Assembly (NCBI RefSeq): GCF_029893365.1
Contig: NZ_JARXUZ010000001.1
Coordinates: forward strand, 2,170,001-2,234,000
Direction: 5' to 3'
Length of the DNA: 64,000 bases
DNA from: Cryobacterium sp. CG_9.6
Lineage (GTDB): Bacteria; Actinomycetota; Actinomycetes; Actinomycetales; Microbacteriaceae
Shown here: positions 1-6,920 of the stretch, piece after piece
How the letters are laid out: each line of letters starts with the position of its first letter
How positions within the stretch are numbered: position 1 is the first letter of the stretch
Program-made: the position numbers and the translations under genes
Notes under the pieces: generated by a model
The model's input: the letters and a program-made list of their open reading frames with translations, nothing else
Database searches by the model: none
What the model was told of the DNA's origin: nothing

Positions 1-50
1 CGTGTTTTTGGGCGCGTGAGGGTGGCGGGCGGGCCGTCGAAGATGGCCTG

Positions 51-79
51 TGAGCTGCCGCGGGCATTTCGGACAGCGG
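51..79 (+). repeat. Left terminal inverted repeat of the IS3 element
   Basis: Begins TGAGCTGCCGCGGG and includes TCGGACAG. It matches the reverse complement of 1319-1347 at 24 of 29 positions, and the CTG duplication abuts it at 48-50. Confidence 0.85.
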
Positions 80-94
80 AATTAGTGGATTCTT

Positions 95-988
95 CTACGC
101 TGCCAATGCTGGCTGCTGATAACCATAGTGGACTTCATTGGGCCGTCGGTAACCGAGAGCGGAGTGCCGGCGTCGGCTGTTGTAAAACCCTTCGATGTAG
201 CGAATGACGTCGCTGCGAGCTTGTGATTTCGTGGCGTAAGCGGTGCGATAAACACGCTCATTCTTGAGCATCGAGAAGAAACTTTCCGCCATGCTGTTGT
301 CCCAACACACGCCGGTGCGGCCCATGGAGGAACGCATCCCCAGGCCGGACACGAGAGCCCGAAATTCGGCCGAGGTATAGACGCTGCCGCGGTCGGAATG
401 CCAGATCGCGTCGGCCTCGATCACGGTCGTCGCAGCGGCGTTGCGGAGGGCGTCGGCGACGAGCTCGGTGCGCATGTGATCGGCGATGGACCAGCCGACA
501 ACCTTCTTGGAATAGCAGTCGATGACGGTGGCCAGATAGATGAATCCTTGCCAGGTATGGATGTAGGTAATATCGCCGACGAACTTCACCCCGGGGCGGT
601 CGGCGGTGAAGTCGCGTTTGACGAGGTCGGGCATGTTGGCGGCCGCTTCGGCATCGGCTTCGGTAGTGATGCGGAAAGGCCGTGGTTGGCAGGCTACGAG
701 GCCAATCTGGCGCATAAGCTGCCGCACCAGCTCGGGCGAGCACTCGGTCTGCTCCGCGGCGAGGTCGGCGTGGATTCGGCGGTATCCGTAGGTGCCGTCG
801 GACTCCTCGAAGAAGTGTTGAATCCGCGCGATCAGGGCCTCTCGCCGGGCCGCGGTCGCGGACTGCGGCCGGATCGCCCAGTGGTAGAAACCGGACGTTG
901 ACACGGCCAGCCAGAGGCACATTTTCACCACCGAATTCCGGTTGGTGGGCTCAGAATTTTGGGAGTCGATGTACTCGTACTTGCTCAC
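95..988 (-). CDS. IS3-family transposase OrfB (DDE integrase core)
   Basis: The catalytic subunit, 297 residues if started at the GTG at 988, which overlaps the orfA stop (TAGTG). An HTH_21-like region (GTYGYRRIHADLAAE) precedes an rve integrase core. The DDE residues are visible in FVGDITYI, in WHSDRGSVYTS and in DNSMAESFF, with the usual spacing. The C-terminus has the family signature YNSRRRHSALGYRRPNE. It is normally produced as an OrfAB fusion through -1 frameshifting, so an independent start is only a convention. No frameshift or stop damage is seen. Confidence 0.92.
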   Translation of the reverse strand: MSKYEYIDSQNSEPTNRNSVVKMCLWLAVSTSGFYHWAIRPQSATAARREALIARIQHFFEESDGTYGYRRIHADLAAEQTECSPELVRQLMRQIGLVACQPRPFRITTEADAEAAANMPDLVKRDFTADRPGVKFVGDITYIHTWQGFIYLATVIDCYSKKVVGWSIADHMRTELVADALRNAAATTVIEADAIWHSDRGSVYTSAEFRALVSGLGMRSSMGRTGVCWDNSMAESFFSMLKNERVYRTAYATKSQARSDVIRYIEGFYNSRRRHSALGYRRPNEVHYGYQQPALAA

Positions 989-1278
989 TACCGCTGCTCC
1001 CGCGCGAAGTAAGCGCTGGCTTTTTTCAAGAAAGCGGTCTCCGCCCGCAGCTCTTGAACTTCCCGCTCGAGTTCCTTCAGACGGGCCCGTTCCGACACTG
1101 TCAGGTCCGCTTCGGTGCCGCCGTTGGCCTCGCGGTATTTGTTGAGCCAGTTCCGGAGCGTCTCGGGCCCGACGCCGTATGCGGTGGCGACGTCCTTGAT
1201 CGGTTTGGAGGTATTGATCACCTCGCGGCACAGCTCGTCTTTGAACTCTTGGGTGAAACGCCTACGTGCTGCGGCCAT
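988..1278 (-). CDS. IS3-family transposase OrfA (helix-turn-helix)
   Basis: A 96-residue DNA-binding subunit of an IS3 transposase. The N-terminal half carries the Transposase_8 helix-turn-helix (RRRFTQEFKDELCREV, then GVGPETLRNWLNKYRE). The C-terminal part is a leucine-rich coiled coil (residues about 65-85) used for multimerisation. Near its end a run of six A followed by G (1020-1026, minus strand) codes for two lysines. Slippage by -1 there leads into the orfB frame, which stays open back through this point, so a fused OrfAB transposase can be made as in other IS3 elements. The phase of the A6G run is not the textbook A-AAA-AAG, so the slip efficiency is uncertain. Confidence 0.9.
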   Translation of the reverse strand: MAAARRRFTQEFKDELCREVINTSKPIKDVATAYGVGPETLRNWLNKYREANGGTEADLTVSERARLKELEREVQELRAETAFLKKASAYFAREQR

Positions 1279-1318
1279 GCTGATCTCTACTTTCAGTGAA
1301 CTCTCATTTTAAGAGGGC

Positions 1319-1347
1319 CCACTGTCCGAGATATCCGCGGCAGGTCA
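1319..1347 (-). repeat. Right terminal inverted repeat of the IS3 element
   Basis: Read on the minus strand it begins TGACCTGCCGCGGA and includes TCGGACAG, mirroring 51-79. The second CTG copy follows at 1348-1350. The repeat lies upstream of orfA. Confidence 0.85.
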
Positions 1348-1372
1348 CTGTCCGCTGGGCGGTGGTGTCGTT

Positions 1373-2413
1373 TTAGGTGGTGTGGTTATCGAGGACGCGG
1401 AACAGGTGCCGGGCGATGTAGCGTTTCAGGACGCGTTGGATCTCTTTGGGTGTCTTGCCTTCCTTCGTCCGTTTCTCGACGTAGGCGGCGGTCGCCAAGT
1501 CGTGGTGGTAGCGGTAGAACGTGGTGACCCAGATGGCGGTGTTGAGCGCCCGGTCGCCACCGCGGTGCAGACGGTAGCGGATGGTGTTGCCCGATGACGC
1601 GGGGATGGGCGCGATGCCCGCGAAGCGGGCGAACGCGGCCTCGGAGCGGATGCGTCCCTGGTGCGACCACGACACGATCAGCTGCGCGGCGACGATCGCG
1701 CCGACGCCGTGCTCAAGCAGCAGGTAGGGGGCGAGGGCTTTCACGTGCTTGAGGAGGCCCTTCTCGTTCGCCGTGAGCTCGGCTTGACGGCTGAGGATCT
1801 CTCGCGCTTCGCGGGCAGCCTCGGCGCGGATGGTGACCATGCCGACGTCATCGTTTCGATGGGCGCGCCAGGCTGCGACGACTTTGATTTGCTCGGCTGT
1901 GAGGGCCAGGCGAACGTCCAGGCCGAAGCCGTACCCGCGCAGCAGCGCTGTGAGGCGGTTGTTGGAGGCGCTGTGGGCCTTCTTGAGGGCGGCGCGCGCG
2001 GTCAGTAGCACCGTCAAGGCTGCGTGGTGCCCAGCGTGGTTGCGGGGCGTGATGAGGTGCTCCATTGGCAGGGCGAGGGCGTAGCGGGCGGCGTGCTCTG
2101 CGTCGATGGGGTCGGTTTTGCCGGCCCGGCGAACGCCGCGCTTGGGCGGCCTGGTTTCGGTGACGCGCACGCCGGCGGCCGTCAGGAGGTCGCAGAACTG
2201 GGCTCCGTAGGACCCGGTGCCCTCCATGGCCACCAAAACCGGCCCTGTTGTTTCGCGTTCGATCCACGCCTGAGCCCGTTTGAGTCCGGGCGGAGTTGTC
2301 GGGAATGTTTGCGCGGTGCCGTGTTTCCCGCCCAGATGGTCGAGGGCGACCAGCGTGTGTGTCTTGGCATGGGTATCCACCCCGATGACATAACTGAACT
2401 GCTGTGAGACCAT
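1373..2413 (-). CDS. IS110-family transposase (DEDD recombinase)
   Basis: A 346-residue recombinase of the IS110 type. The N-terminal RuvC-like DEDD domain shows D in VIGVDTHAKTH, E in AMEGTGSYG and the D-D pair in GKTDPIDAEHAAR. The C-terminal Transposase_20 domain shows the conserved block FARFAGIAPIPASSGN and the serine that acts in strand exchange in this family. I chose the ATG at 2413 because IGVD normally begins near residue 8 and an AGGAG lies 12-16 bases upstream. The next upstream start (2491) would add an unrelated leader. IS110 elements lack long terminal repeats, and the element ends could not be fixed. Its 3' side touches the IS3 insertion. Confidence 0.93.
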   Translation of the reverse strand: MVSQQFSYVIGVDTHAKTHTLVALDHLGGKHGTAQTFPTTPPGLKRAQAWIERETTGPVLVAMEGTGSYGAQFCDLLTAAGVRVTETRPPKRGVRRAGKTDPIDAEHAARYALALPMEHLITPRNHAGHHAALTVLLTARAALKKAHSASNNRLTALLRGYGFGLDVRLALTAEQIKVVAAWRAHRNDDVGMVTIRAEAAREAREILSRQAELTANEKGLLKHVKALAPYLLLEHGVGAIVAAQLIVSWSHQGRIRSEAAFARFAGIAPIPASSGNTIRYRLHRGGDRALNTAIWVTTFYRYHHDLATAAYVEKRTKEGKTPKEIQRVLKRYIARHLFRVLDNHTT

Positions 2414-2828
2414 GGTCACGATAACTCCTTCGATGGGTGTTATGTCGTGCCGGTCTGGGGTTCCTCGGAGAACATCTCTGTAATGAGTCACGACCCTGTT
2501 GGGGGTACGGACAGGCTTCTAATCAAGTCACTCTGAGGGTCACAGGCCGGCCTGATTCGATGCGTGGAGCGGACATGTCGAGACGAAGACACCTCCGTGA
2601 AGAGAGTCAGAGACCAAAAGAGTCACGCAACCCACACGAATCAAGACCAGCCTGCCAGCTGATAACCAGACCAGCTACAACCATTACAGAGACCCCGCGA
2701 GCCAGTCCCGCAGGCCGGCTCACGCGGTCTCGACTGCTCGCAAGCTCGCGCTCGACCAGCGAAAGGGTCACCGCGCTCGACCAGCGAGAAGGCGGAAGAC
2801 ACGCGCAGGTGAGCAGTCAGGGCCAGCG
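2414..2828. other. Gene-free region upstream of the IS110 transposase, possible bridge-RNA locus
   Basis: 415 bp without a convincing reading frame. In the IS110 group the non-coding end upstream of the transposase encodes a structured bridge RNA that pairs with target and donor DNA (established for IS621 and relatives). Here an 11-bp perfect inverted repeat, TCTCTGTAATG at 2475-2485 and CATTACAGAGA at 2682-2692, encloses about 200 bp, and GAGTCACG recurs at 2485-2492 and 2620-2627. The part nearest flgE (2740-2790) carries host-type repeats. Assigning an RNA here is inference. Confidence 0.4.
2747..2787. repeat. Two copies of a 16-bp intergenic repeat
   Basis: CGCGCTCGACCAGCGA occurs at 2747-2762 and 2772-2787, a 25-bp period. 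It resembles the repeats at 16264-16358 and 20699-20830 (core ctcgaccagcg or ctcaaccagcg). It lies just downstream of flgE, the last gene of the flagellar operon. Confidence 0.6.
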
Positions 2829-4007
2829 TTAGCGCTTGAGGTTCGTGAGCTCCTGCAGCACCTCGTCGGACGTGGTGATGATTCGCGCGTTGGCCTGGAA
2901 GCCACGCTGGGCCACGATCAAATTGGTGAACTCCTGCGACAGATCGACGTTCGACATCTCGAGCGATCCGGCCTGAAGCGAGCCGAGACCACCGGTTCCA
3001 GCCGTTCCGAGAGCCGCAACACCGGAGTTGAACGTGGCACGGTAGCCCGAGCCACCGGCCTTCTCCAGCCCGCCAGGGTTCACGAAGGTAGCCAGCGAGA
3101 TACGACCAATGGCCTCCTGCTCCCCGTTGCTGAAGAGACCACTGAGGGTTCCATCGGCACCGAGAGTGAAGGATTCCAGCGTGCCGGCAGCCTTGCCATC
3201 CTGGGCGGAGAACGCCACGGTGGTAAGCCCGGCAAAGCCCTGAATCGCCGCTAGGGAAACATTGATTCCACCAACCGTCAGTGCCCCCCCAGCCGGAGTC
3301 ATCACACCGTCCTCAAAGGTCAGGCTTGCTGTGGCCGCACCGGCGGCTCCGTTCGCATCGCTAGCCGTCCACGATCCGGTAGCCTCCTTGACGAACTTGA
3401 GCGAGATGGTGCTCGCCGTACCCGAACCATCGAAAACCTCGATGTCACGGATCAAGGACGTGCCCACCGCAGCGTCAGAGGGCAGGTTGCCGGTCACCGA
3501 CGCATTCGCCGTTGCCTGCGCGGGGCTCGTGGCCGCAACCGGTAGCTGGATGTTGCCCGTCGCTCCCCCGGTACCAATCACACCGTTGACCGCGTTCCAC
3601 CCCTGCACAATCGCACCATCGGGCGAGACGAGCCGCCCCTGCGCGTCGAAGTCAAAGGCACCAGCGCGCGTGTACAGCGTCTCGTTGCCGAGCTGCGTGA
3701 CGAAGAAACCATCGCCCGAGATCATGATGTCGGTTGCACGCCCGGTGGACTGTGCCGAACCCTGAGCGAAGTTCGTGGAAATTCCGGCAACCTGCACGCC
3801 GAGCCCCACCTGCGCCGGGTTGGTCCCACCCACGGTGGCCTGCGGGCCGCCGGCGGCCTGCGTCATCTGGGACAGCGTGTCCTGAAACTGGGCAGCGGAT
3901 GCCTTGAACGCGGTGGTGTTGACGTTGGCGATGTTGTTACCGGTGACATCAAGCATGGCCTGGTGAGCACGAAGACCCGAGATGCCGGAGTAGAGAGAGC
4001 GAAGCAT
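2829..4007 (-). CDS. flgE: Flagellar hook protein FlgE
   Basis: Builds the flexible hook that joins rod to filament. 392 residues. The N-terminus has the rod/hook signature (LYSGISGLRAHQAMLDVTGN followed by NIANVNTTAFK). Residues about 85-150 hold the FlgE/F/G-like region (ISGDGFFVT). The C-terminus has the coiled-coil flg_bbr_C motif (EFTNLIVAQRGFQANARII). The variable middle is rich in Ala, Gly and Thr. It is the last gene of the flgB-flgE operon. In other actinobacteria flbD, motA and motB commonly follow, but here the next sequence is repeats and insertion sequences. Confidence 0.95.
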   Translation of the reverse strand: MLRSLYSGISGLRAHQAMLDVTGNNIANVNTTAFKASAAQFQDTLSQMTQAAGGPQATVGGTNPAQVGLGVQVAGISTNFAQGSAQSTGRATDIMISGDGFFVTQLGNETLYTRAGAFDFDAQGRLVSPDGAIVQGWNAVNGVIGTGGATGNIQLPVAATSPAQATANASVTGNLPSDAAVGTSLIRDIEVFDGSGTASTISLKFVKEATGSWTASDANGAAGAATASLTFEDGVMTPAGGALTVGGINVSLAAIQGFAGLTTVAFSAQDGKAAGTLESFTLGADGTLSGLFSNGEQEAIGRISLATFVNPGGLEKAGGSGYRATFNSGVAALGTAGTGGLGSLQAGSLEMSNVDLSQEFTNLIVAQRGFQANARIITTSDEVLQELTNLKR

Positions 4008-4051
4008 GGTTGCTGCCTTTCAGTAGGAACGAAAAAGAGAGTGCAAAACGA

Positions 4052-4501
4052 TTAGGAGGACGCGGCATCCGCTACTGGTGTAACCGCGCGAGCGGATATT
4101 CCCGAAATGGCATCAAGGGCAATGGTCTGCCCATTCACGGTGACCTGAGGCACGGCACCGGCGTAAGACACGGCAGTCGCTTGCCCCGTGGCGGCCACGC
4201 CATCGGCATCCGTGTAGGTGACGTCCTGACCCACGAGGGAGGCGGCAGCCATGCGCATTTGCAACGAGAAATTCTCCTCGTTAGTGGTGGCCAAGGAGTT
4301 GAGTTTCTCCATCATGGCCAGCTGCGTGGTCTGCGCGATCATCTGGTTGGTGTCCATGGGCGACGAGGGATCTTGGTTGCGCAGCTGAGTCACCAGCAGC
4401 GACATGAACACCTCCGAGTCCATGGTCTGCTTCGGCGCGCGAGCGACCGAGGAGGAATACATTCCGCTCGTTGCGGGGGCGGTAACTGCGTCAATAGTCA
4501 C
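4052..4501 (-). CDS. flgD: Flagellar hook-assembly (capping) protein FlgD
   Basis: Scaffold that caps the growing hook and is absent from the finished flagellum. At 149 residues it is shorter than enterobacterial FlgD (about 230), as is common in Actinobacteria, where the C-terminal tudor/FN3 part is reduced. The core FlgD motif is visible: SEVFMSLLVTQLRNQDP followed by MDTNQMIAQTTQLAMMEKL. It lies 15 bp after fliK and 44 bp before flgE, matching the fliK-flgD-flgE order. Confidence 0.92.
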   Translation of the reverse strand: MTIDAVTAPATSGMYSSSVARAPKQTMDSEVFMSLLVTQLRNQDPSSPMDTNQMIAQTTQLAMMEKLNSLATTNEENFSLQMRMAAASLVGQDVTYTDADGVAATGQATAVSYAGAVPQVTVNGQTIALDAISGISARAVTPVADAASS

Positions 4502-4516
4502 GAGCGACCTTTCTGC

Positions 4517-5845
4517 CTAAGCCATCACGTCGATGGTCGATGAAGAGTTGGAGAGAAAACTGCGGGGTAGGCGCGGCGGAGGCTCGTCGCCCGGGCCGTC
4601 CCGAAGACCCGGCGGTGGTCGCTGGTCACGGTCCGCCTGCGCTCGCGCATCACCCGCCGAGTTCTGCGACGACAGATCAAGCTGGGCATTCAGACCGGAA
4701 CCGGAAAGGTCGCGACGCAGGTCGGGCAGAATCGCCCGCAGCGCCTCACGCGCAACATCGGTGGGCGCGAACAACTCCACCCGAATGTTGTCGCCGGTCA
4801 CGTGCGCACGTACCGTGAGCGGCCCCAGGTTTTCCGGCGTCACATTGATCGTGAGCACGTGCTCCCCCGGCTTCACTCCACTCAGGGTGAAAAGCGGCTT
4901 GGCAACCTGAGTCGCCAGCGGCACCGGAACGTTTGGCACAGCAGATGCCGCCGGCCCCGCCCCCGTGAGCGGCGCCGCGGCCGGCGTACCAGTGGCAACA
5001 CCAGCCACCACAGCCGAAGCGGATGCTGTGGGCACCGCGTCGTCGATCCGCAGGATGCGCACGGCCTCGACCTGTGCCGATCCGGTGGGACGCACCAAAA
5101 GGTCAGTCGGAGCGGCGGCCTGTGAATTGGTGGCGACGATAGCCGACGCAACTGCTGATTGAGGTTGCGCCGCAGTTGCCGCCGCACCCGCTGCCGCACC
5201 GGTGGTTGACGTTTGGCCGCGGGCCGACACGGTTCCGGCGGCGATTACCGAGGTGTCAACGCTTGCATCTCCCGACGCGGTCGCCGCCGTCACCGTACCC
5301 GCGGCAGCGAGGTTAGCCGCCGACTCGCTCGGAAGCGGCTGAGCGGAACGTGTACTCGCGGGAGCATCGGTCGAGACACCTGCAGTGGAGGAGCCGGCAC
5401 TGCCGGGCACCGCATCGACGGCACCGTACGCGGCCGTACTGGCAGCGACGGATGCGACGGAGAGATCGACGGTTTCCAACTGTCCGAGGGTCCCGGCTGC
5501 CGTCGCCGTCGCAACGCCTTGGACCGGTGACAGCCCAGACGCAAGCGACGGCCAGGCGAACGAGCTGGTGGCCGGAGAGACCGCTGCTGGGACCGGCGAC
5601 ATCTGCTCAGAGGCGGTTACGCCAACTTCAGACCTCTTGTCAGAGATCACTTCGGGCACCGCCGAGTCAGCCACCGAAGAGTCAGAGTCGCCGGAGCGGG
5701 CGTCTGCGGAACGGTCCGAACCCGTGCGCGGAACAGCAGCCTGATCGAGCCGGGCAGCAAAGTCAGCGGCGGCCTGCGGGTTCGCCGAGCGAGTTCCCAA
5801 TGCCGATGCGGGCCGAACCGGTGAGGTGGATACGGTGAGCGTCAT
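4517..5845 (-). CDS. fliK: Flagellar hook-length control protein FliK
   Basis: Secreted ruler that sets hook length and switches export specificity through FlhB. 442 residues. A long, low-complexity Ala/Ser/Thr/Val-rich N-terminal part (residues 1-300) probably forms the extended ruler. A C-terminal Flg_hook domain (about 310-410) contains the conserved LTINVTPENLGPLTVRAHV and a helix EALRAILPDLRRDL. The tail is Pro/Arg-rich. The start overlaps the end of the NlpC/P60 gene by ATGA, and flgD follows. Sequence conservation is confined to the C-terminal domain, as usual for FliK. Confidence 0.88.
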   Translation of the reverse strand: MTLTVSTSPVRPASALGTRSANPQAAADFAARLDQAAVPRTGSDRSADARSGDSDSSVADSAVPEVISDKRSEVGVTASEQMSPVPAAVSPATSSFAWPSLASGLSPVQGVATATAAGTLGQLETVDLSVASVAASTAAYGAVDAVPGSAGSSTAGVSTDAPASTRSAQPLPSESAANLAAAGTVTAATASGDASVDTSVIAAGTVSARGQTSTTGAAAGAAATAAQPQSAVASAIVATNSQAAAPTDLLVRPTGSAQVEAVRILRIDDAVPTASASAVVAGVATGTPAAAPLTGAGPAASAVPNVPVPLATQVAKPLFTLSGVKPGEHVLTINVTPENLGPLTVRAHVTGDNIRVELFAPTDVAREALRAILPDLRRDLSGSGLNAQLDLSSQNSAGDARAQADRDQRPPPGLRDGPGDEPPPRLPRSFLSNSSSTIDVMA

Positions 5846-6489
5846 CGGGCACCGCCCGTACCGAACGAGGCCAGCGCGGCACTGAACATGTCGGCGGGAC
5901 TACCGGCACCGGCTGGAGCCACCGCCGGAGTGGGGATGACCCGGCGGATGGTGGTGATGTCGGCATCCGTCATGTAGGCATCGACGAGACACACCGTGCG
6001 GCCGGGATACGGCGCATGAATGACCTTGTTGTTACCGGCGTAGATGAGAATGTGGTCGCCGCCACCCGTAACGATGAGGTCACCCGGCTGCGCCTCGGCC
6101 AGCGAAGCAACCTCGGTGCCGAGCTTCATCTGACCAGACACCAGGCGTGGAACTTCTATGCCCACATCGGCATAAACTCTCTGCACGAGGCCGGAGCAAT
6201 CCATACCGCTCGCGTCCTCCCCGCCAAACACATAGGGCACACCGAGGTATTTTTGGGCGGCAGTGCTCACCTCGGTTCCGGTGGCTCCAGCCGTTCCGGC
6301 CAGAGCCGCAGCCCCCGTGGCGCTCGTGCCGGTGGTTTCCAGCTGGGCGGCGAGCGTGGCCGCAAAGGCACCGGCATTAGCAGCCGCCACTGAAGCGTTC
6401 TTTGCGGCGCTCTGCGTGCCGCCAATGTTCTGAATCATCGACTGGATCTGACTCATGCGGCTCAGGGCATCCGTCATGGTGACGCTCAT
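5842..6489 (-). CDS. NlpC/P60-family cell-wall peptidase in the flagellar operon
   Basis: 215 residues. An N-terminal helical segment (about 1-70; MTDALSRMSQIQSMIQNIGG) resembles flagellar secretion-type N-termini. It is followed by an NlpC/P60 domain (about 78-190) with the catalytic Cys in GMDCSGLVQRVY, a His in GGDHILIYAG and a further His in VIHAPYPG. NlpC/P60 enzymes cleave D-Glu-meso-DAP type peptide bonds in peptidoglycan. Its place between fliJ and fliK, with overlaps on both sides, suggests that it opens the wall for rod passage in place of the muramidase FlgJ. That role is inferred. Confidence 0.85.
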   Translation of the reverse strand: MSVTMTDALSRMSQIQSMIQNIGGTQSAAKNASVAAANAGAFAATLAAQLETTGTSATGAAALAGTAGATGTEVSTAAQKYLGVPYVFGGEDASGMDCSGLVQRVYADVGIEVPRLVSGQMKLGTEVASLAEAQPGDLIVTGGGDHILIYAGNNKVIHAPYPGRTVCLVDAYMTDADITTIRRVIPTPAVAPAGAGSPADMFSAALASFGTGGAR

Positions 6490-6920
6490 TGCTCGTCCTC
6501 CGTGCGGTTCCGATGCCAGCGTGTGGATGCTATCTCGTCGAGCACAATTTGCTCGGCGTGCAGATCGGCCGCGGCCACGGCCTGTGCGTGTCGCGCTTCC
6601 AGCTTTTCGAGGGCCTTCGACTCGGCGCGTGCCGCGTCAAATGCGCTCTGCGCCGAGCGTAGGCTCTCCCGATGCCCCTGTCCGAGGGCATCAAGATCGG
6701 CGAGCATGCTCCTCGACGACGATCGGGCCGCGGCCATGGCCTGCAGTGCTGCCGCTGTGGTGGGCGAGTCGGCAGTGCCGTGCAGGAGCGCCCGAGCACG
6801 ATCGCGCCGAGAGTCGTTGTCCTGCACGCGGGAATTGGCCGCGGCCAGGTGACCGGCAGCCTCGTCCTGCTCGAGGTGACGCAGGCGCAGCAGCCCGGCA
6901 AGTGGGAACAGGCGAATCAT
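6486..6920 (-). CDS. fliJ: Flagellar export chaperone FliJ-like protein
   Basis: 144 residues, almost entirely alpha-helical and rich in Ala, Arg and Glu, as expected for the coiled-coil FliJ that links the FliI ATPase to FlhA. The identity rests mostly on position: it follows fliI with an ATGA overlap (start 6920) and precedes the wall peptidase with another overlap. The start MIRLFPLAGLLRLRHLEQDE resembles FliJ N-termini, which begin with a short hydrophobic stretch and then 'LxxLRxxxEExA'. An upstream in-frame start at 6965 would lie inside fliI and has no ribosome site. Confidence 0.75.
   Translation of the reverse strand: MIRLFPLAGLLRLRHLEQDEAAGHLAAANSRVQDNDSRRDRARALLHGTADSPTTAAALQAMAAARSSSRSMLADLDALGQGHRESLRSAQSAFDAARAESKALEKLEARHAQAVAAADLHAEQIVLDEIASTRWHRNRTEDEQ

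Larger units (their letters stand above)
51..1347 (-). mobile_element. Complete IS3-family insertion sequence
   Basis: A 1297-bp element with 29-bp imperfect terminal inverted repeats (24 of 29 bases match) that begin TGAGCTGCCG on the left and TGACCTGCCG on the right, read inward. It is flanked by a 3-bp direct repeat, CTG, at 48-50 and 1348-1350, the usual target-duplication size for IS3 elements. Inside are orfA and orfB on the minus strand with a DDE transposase in orfB. Both frames are open and the ends are intact, so the copy looks recent and possibly active. Confidence 0.9.

Noticed and set aside
16..207. 63-codon plus-strand frame at the window start
   Set aside because: It crosses the IS3 left terminal repeat and flanking target, so it cannot be a native gene.
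2437..2832. 131-codon plus-strand frame in the region upstream of the IS110 gene
   Set aside because: Low-complexity Arg/Ser/Thr-rich product running through the repeats, without a ribosome site or family likeness.
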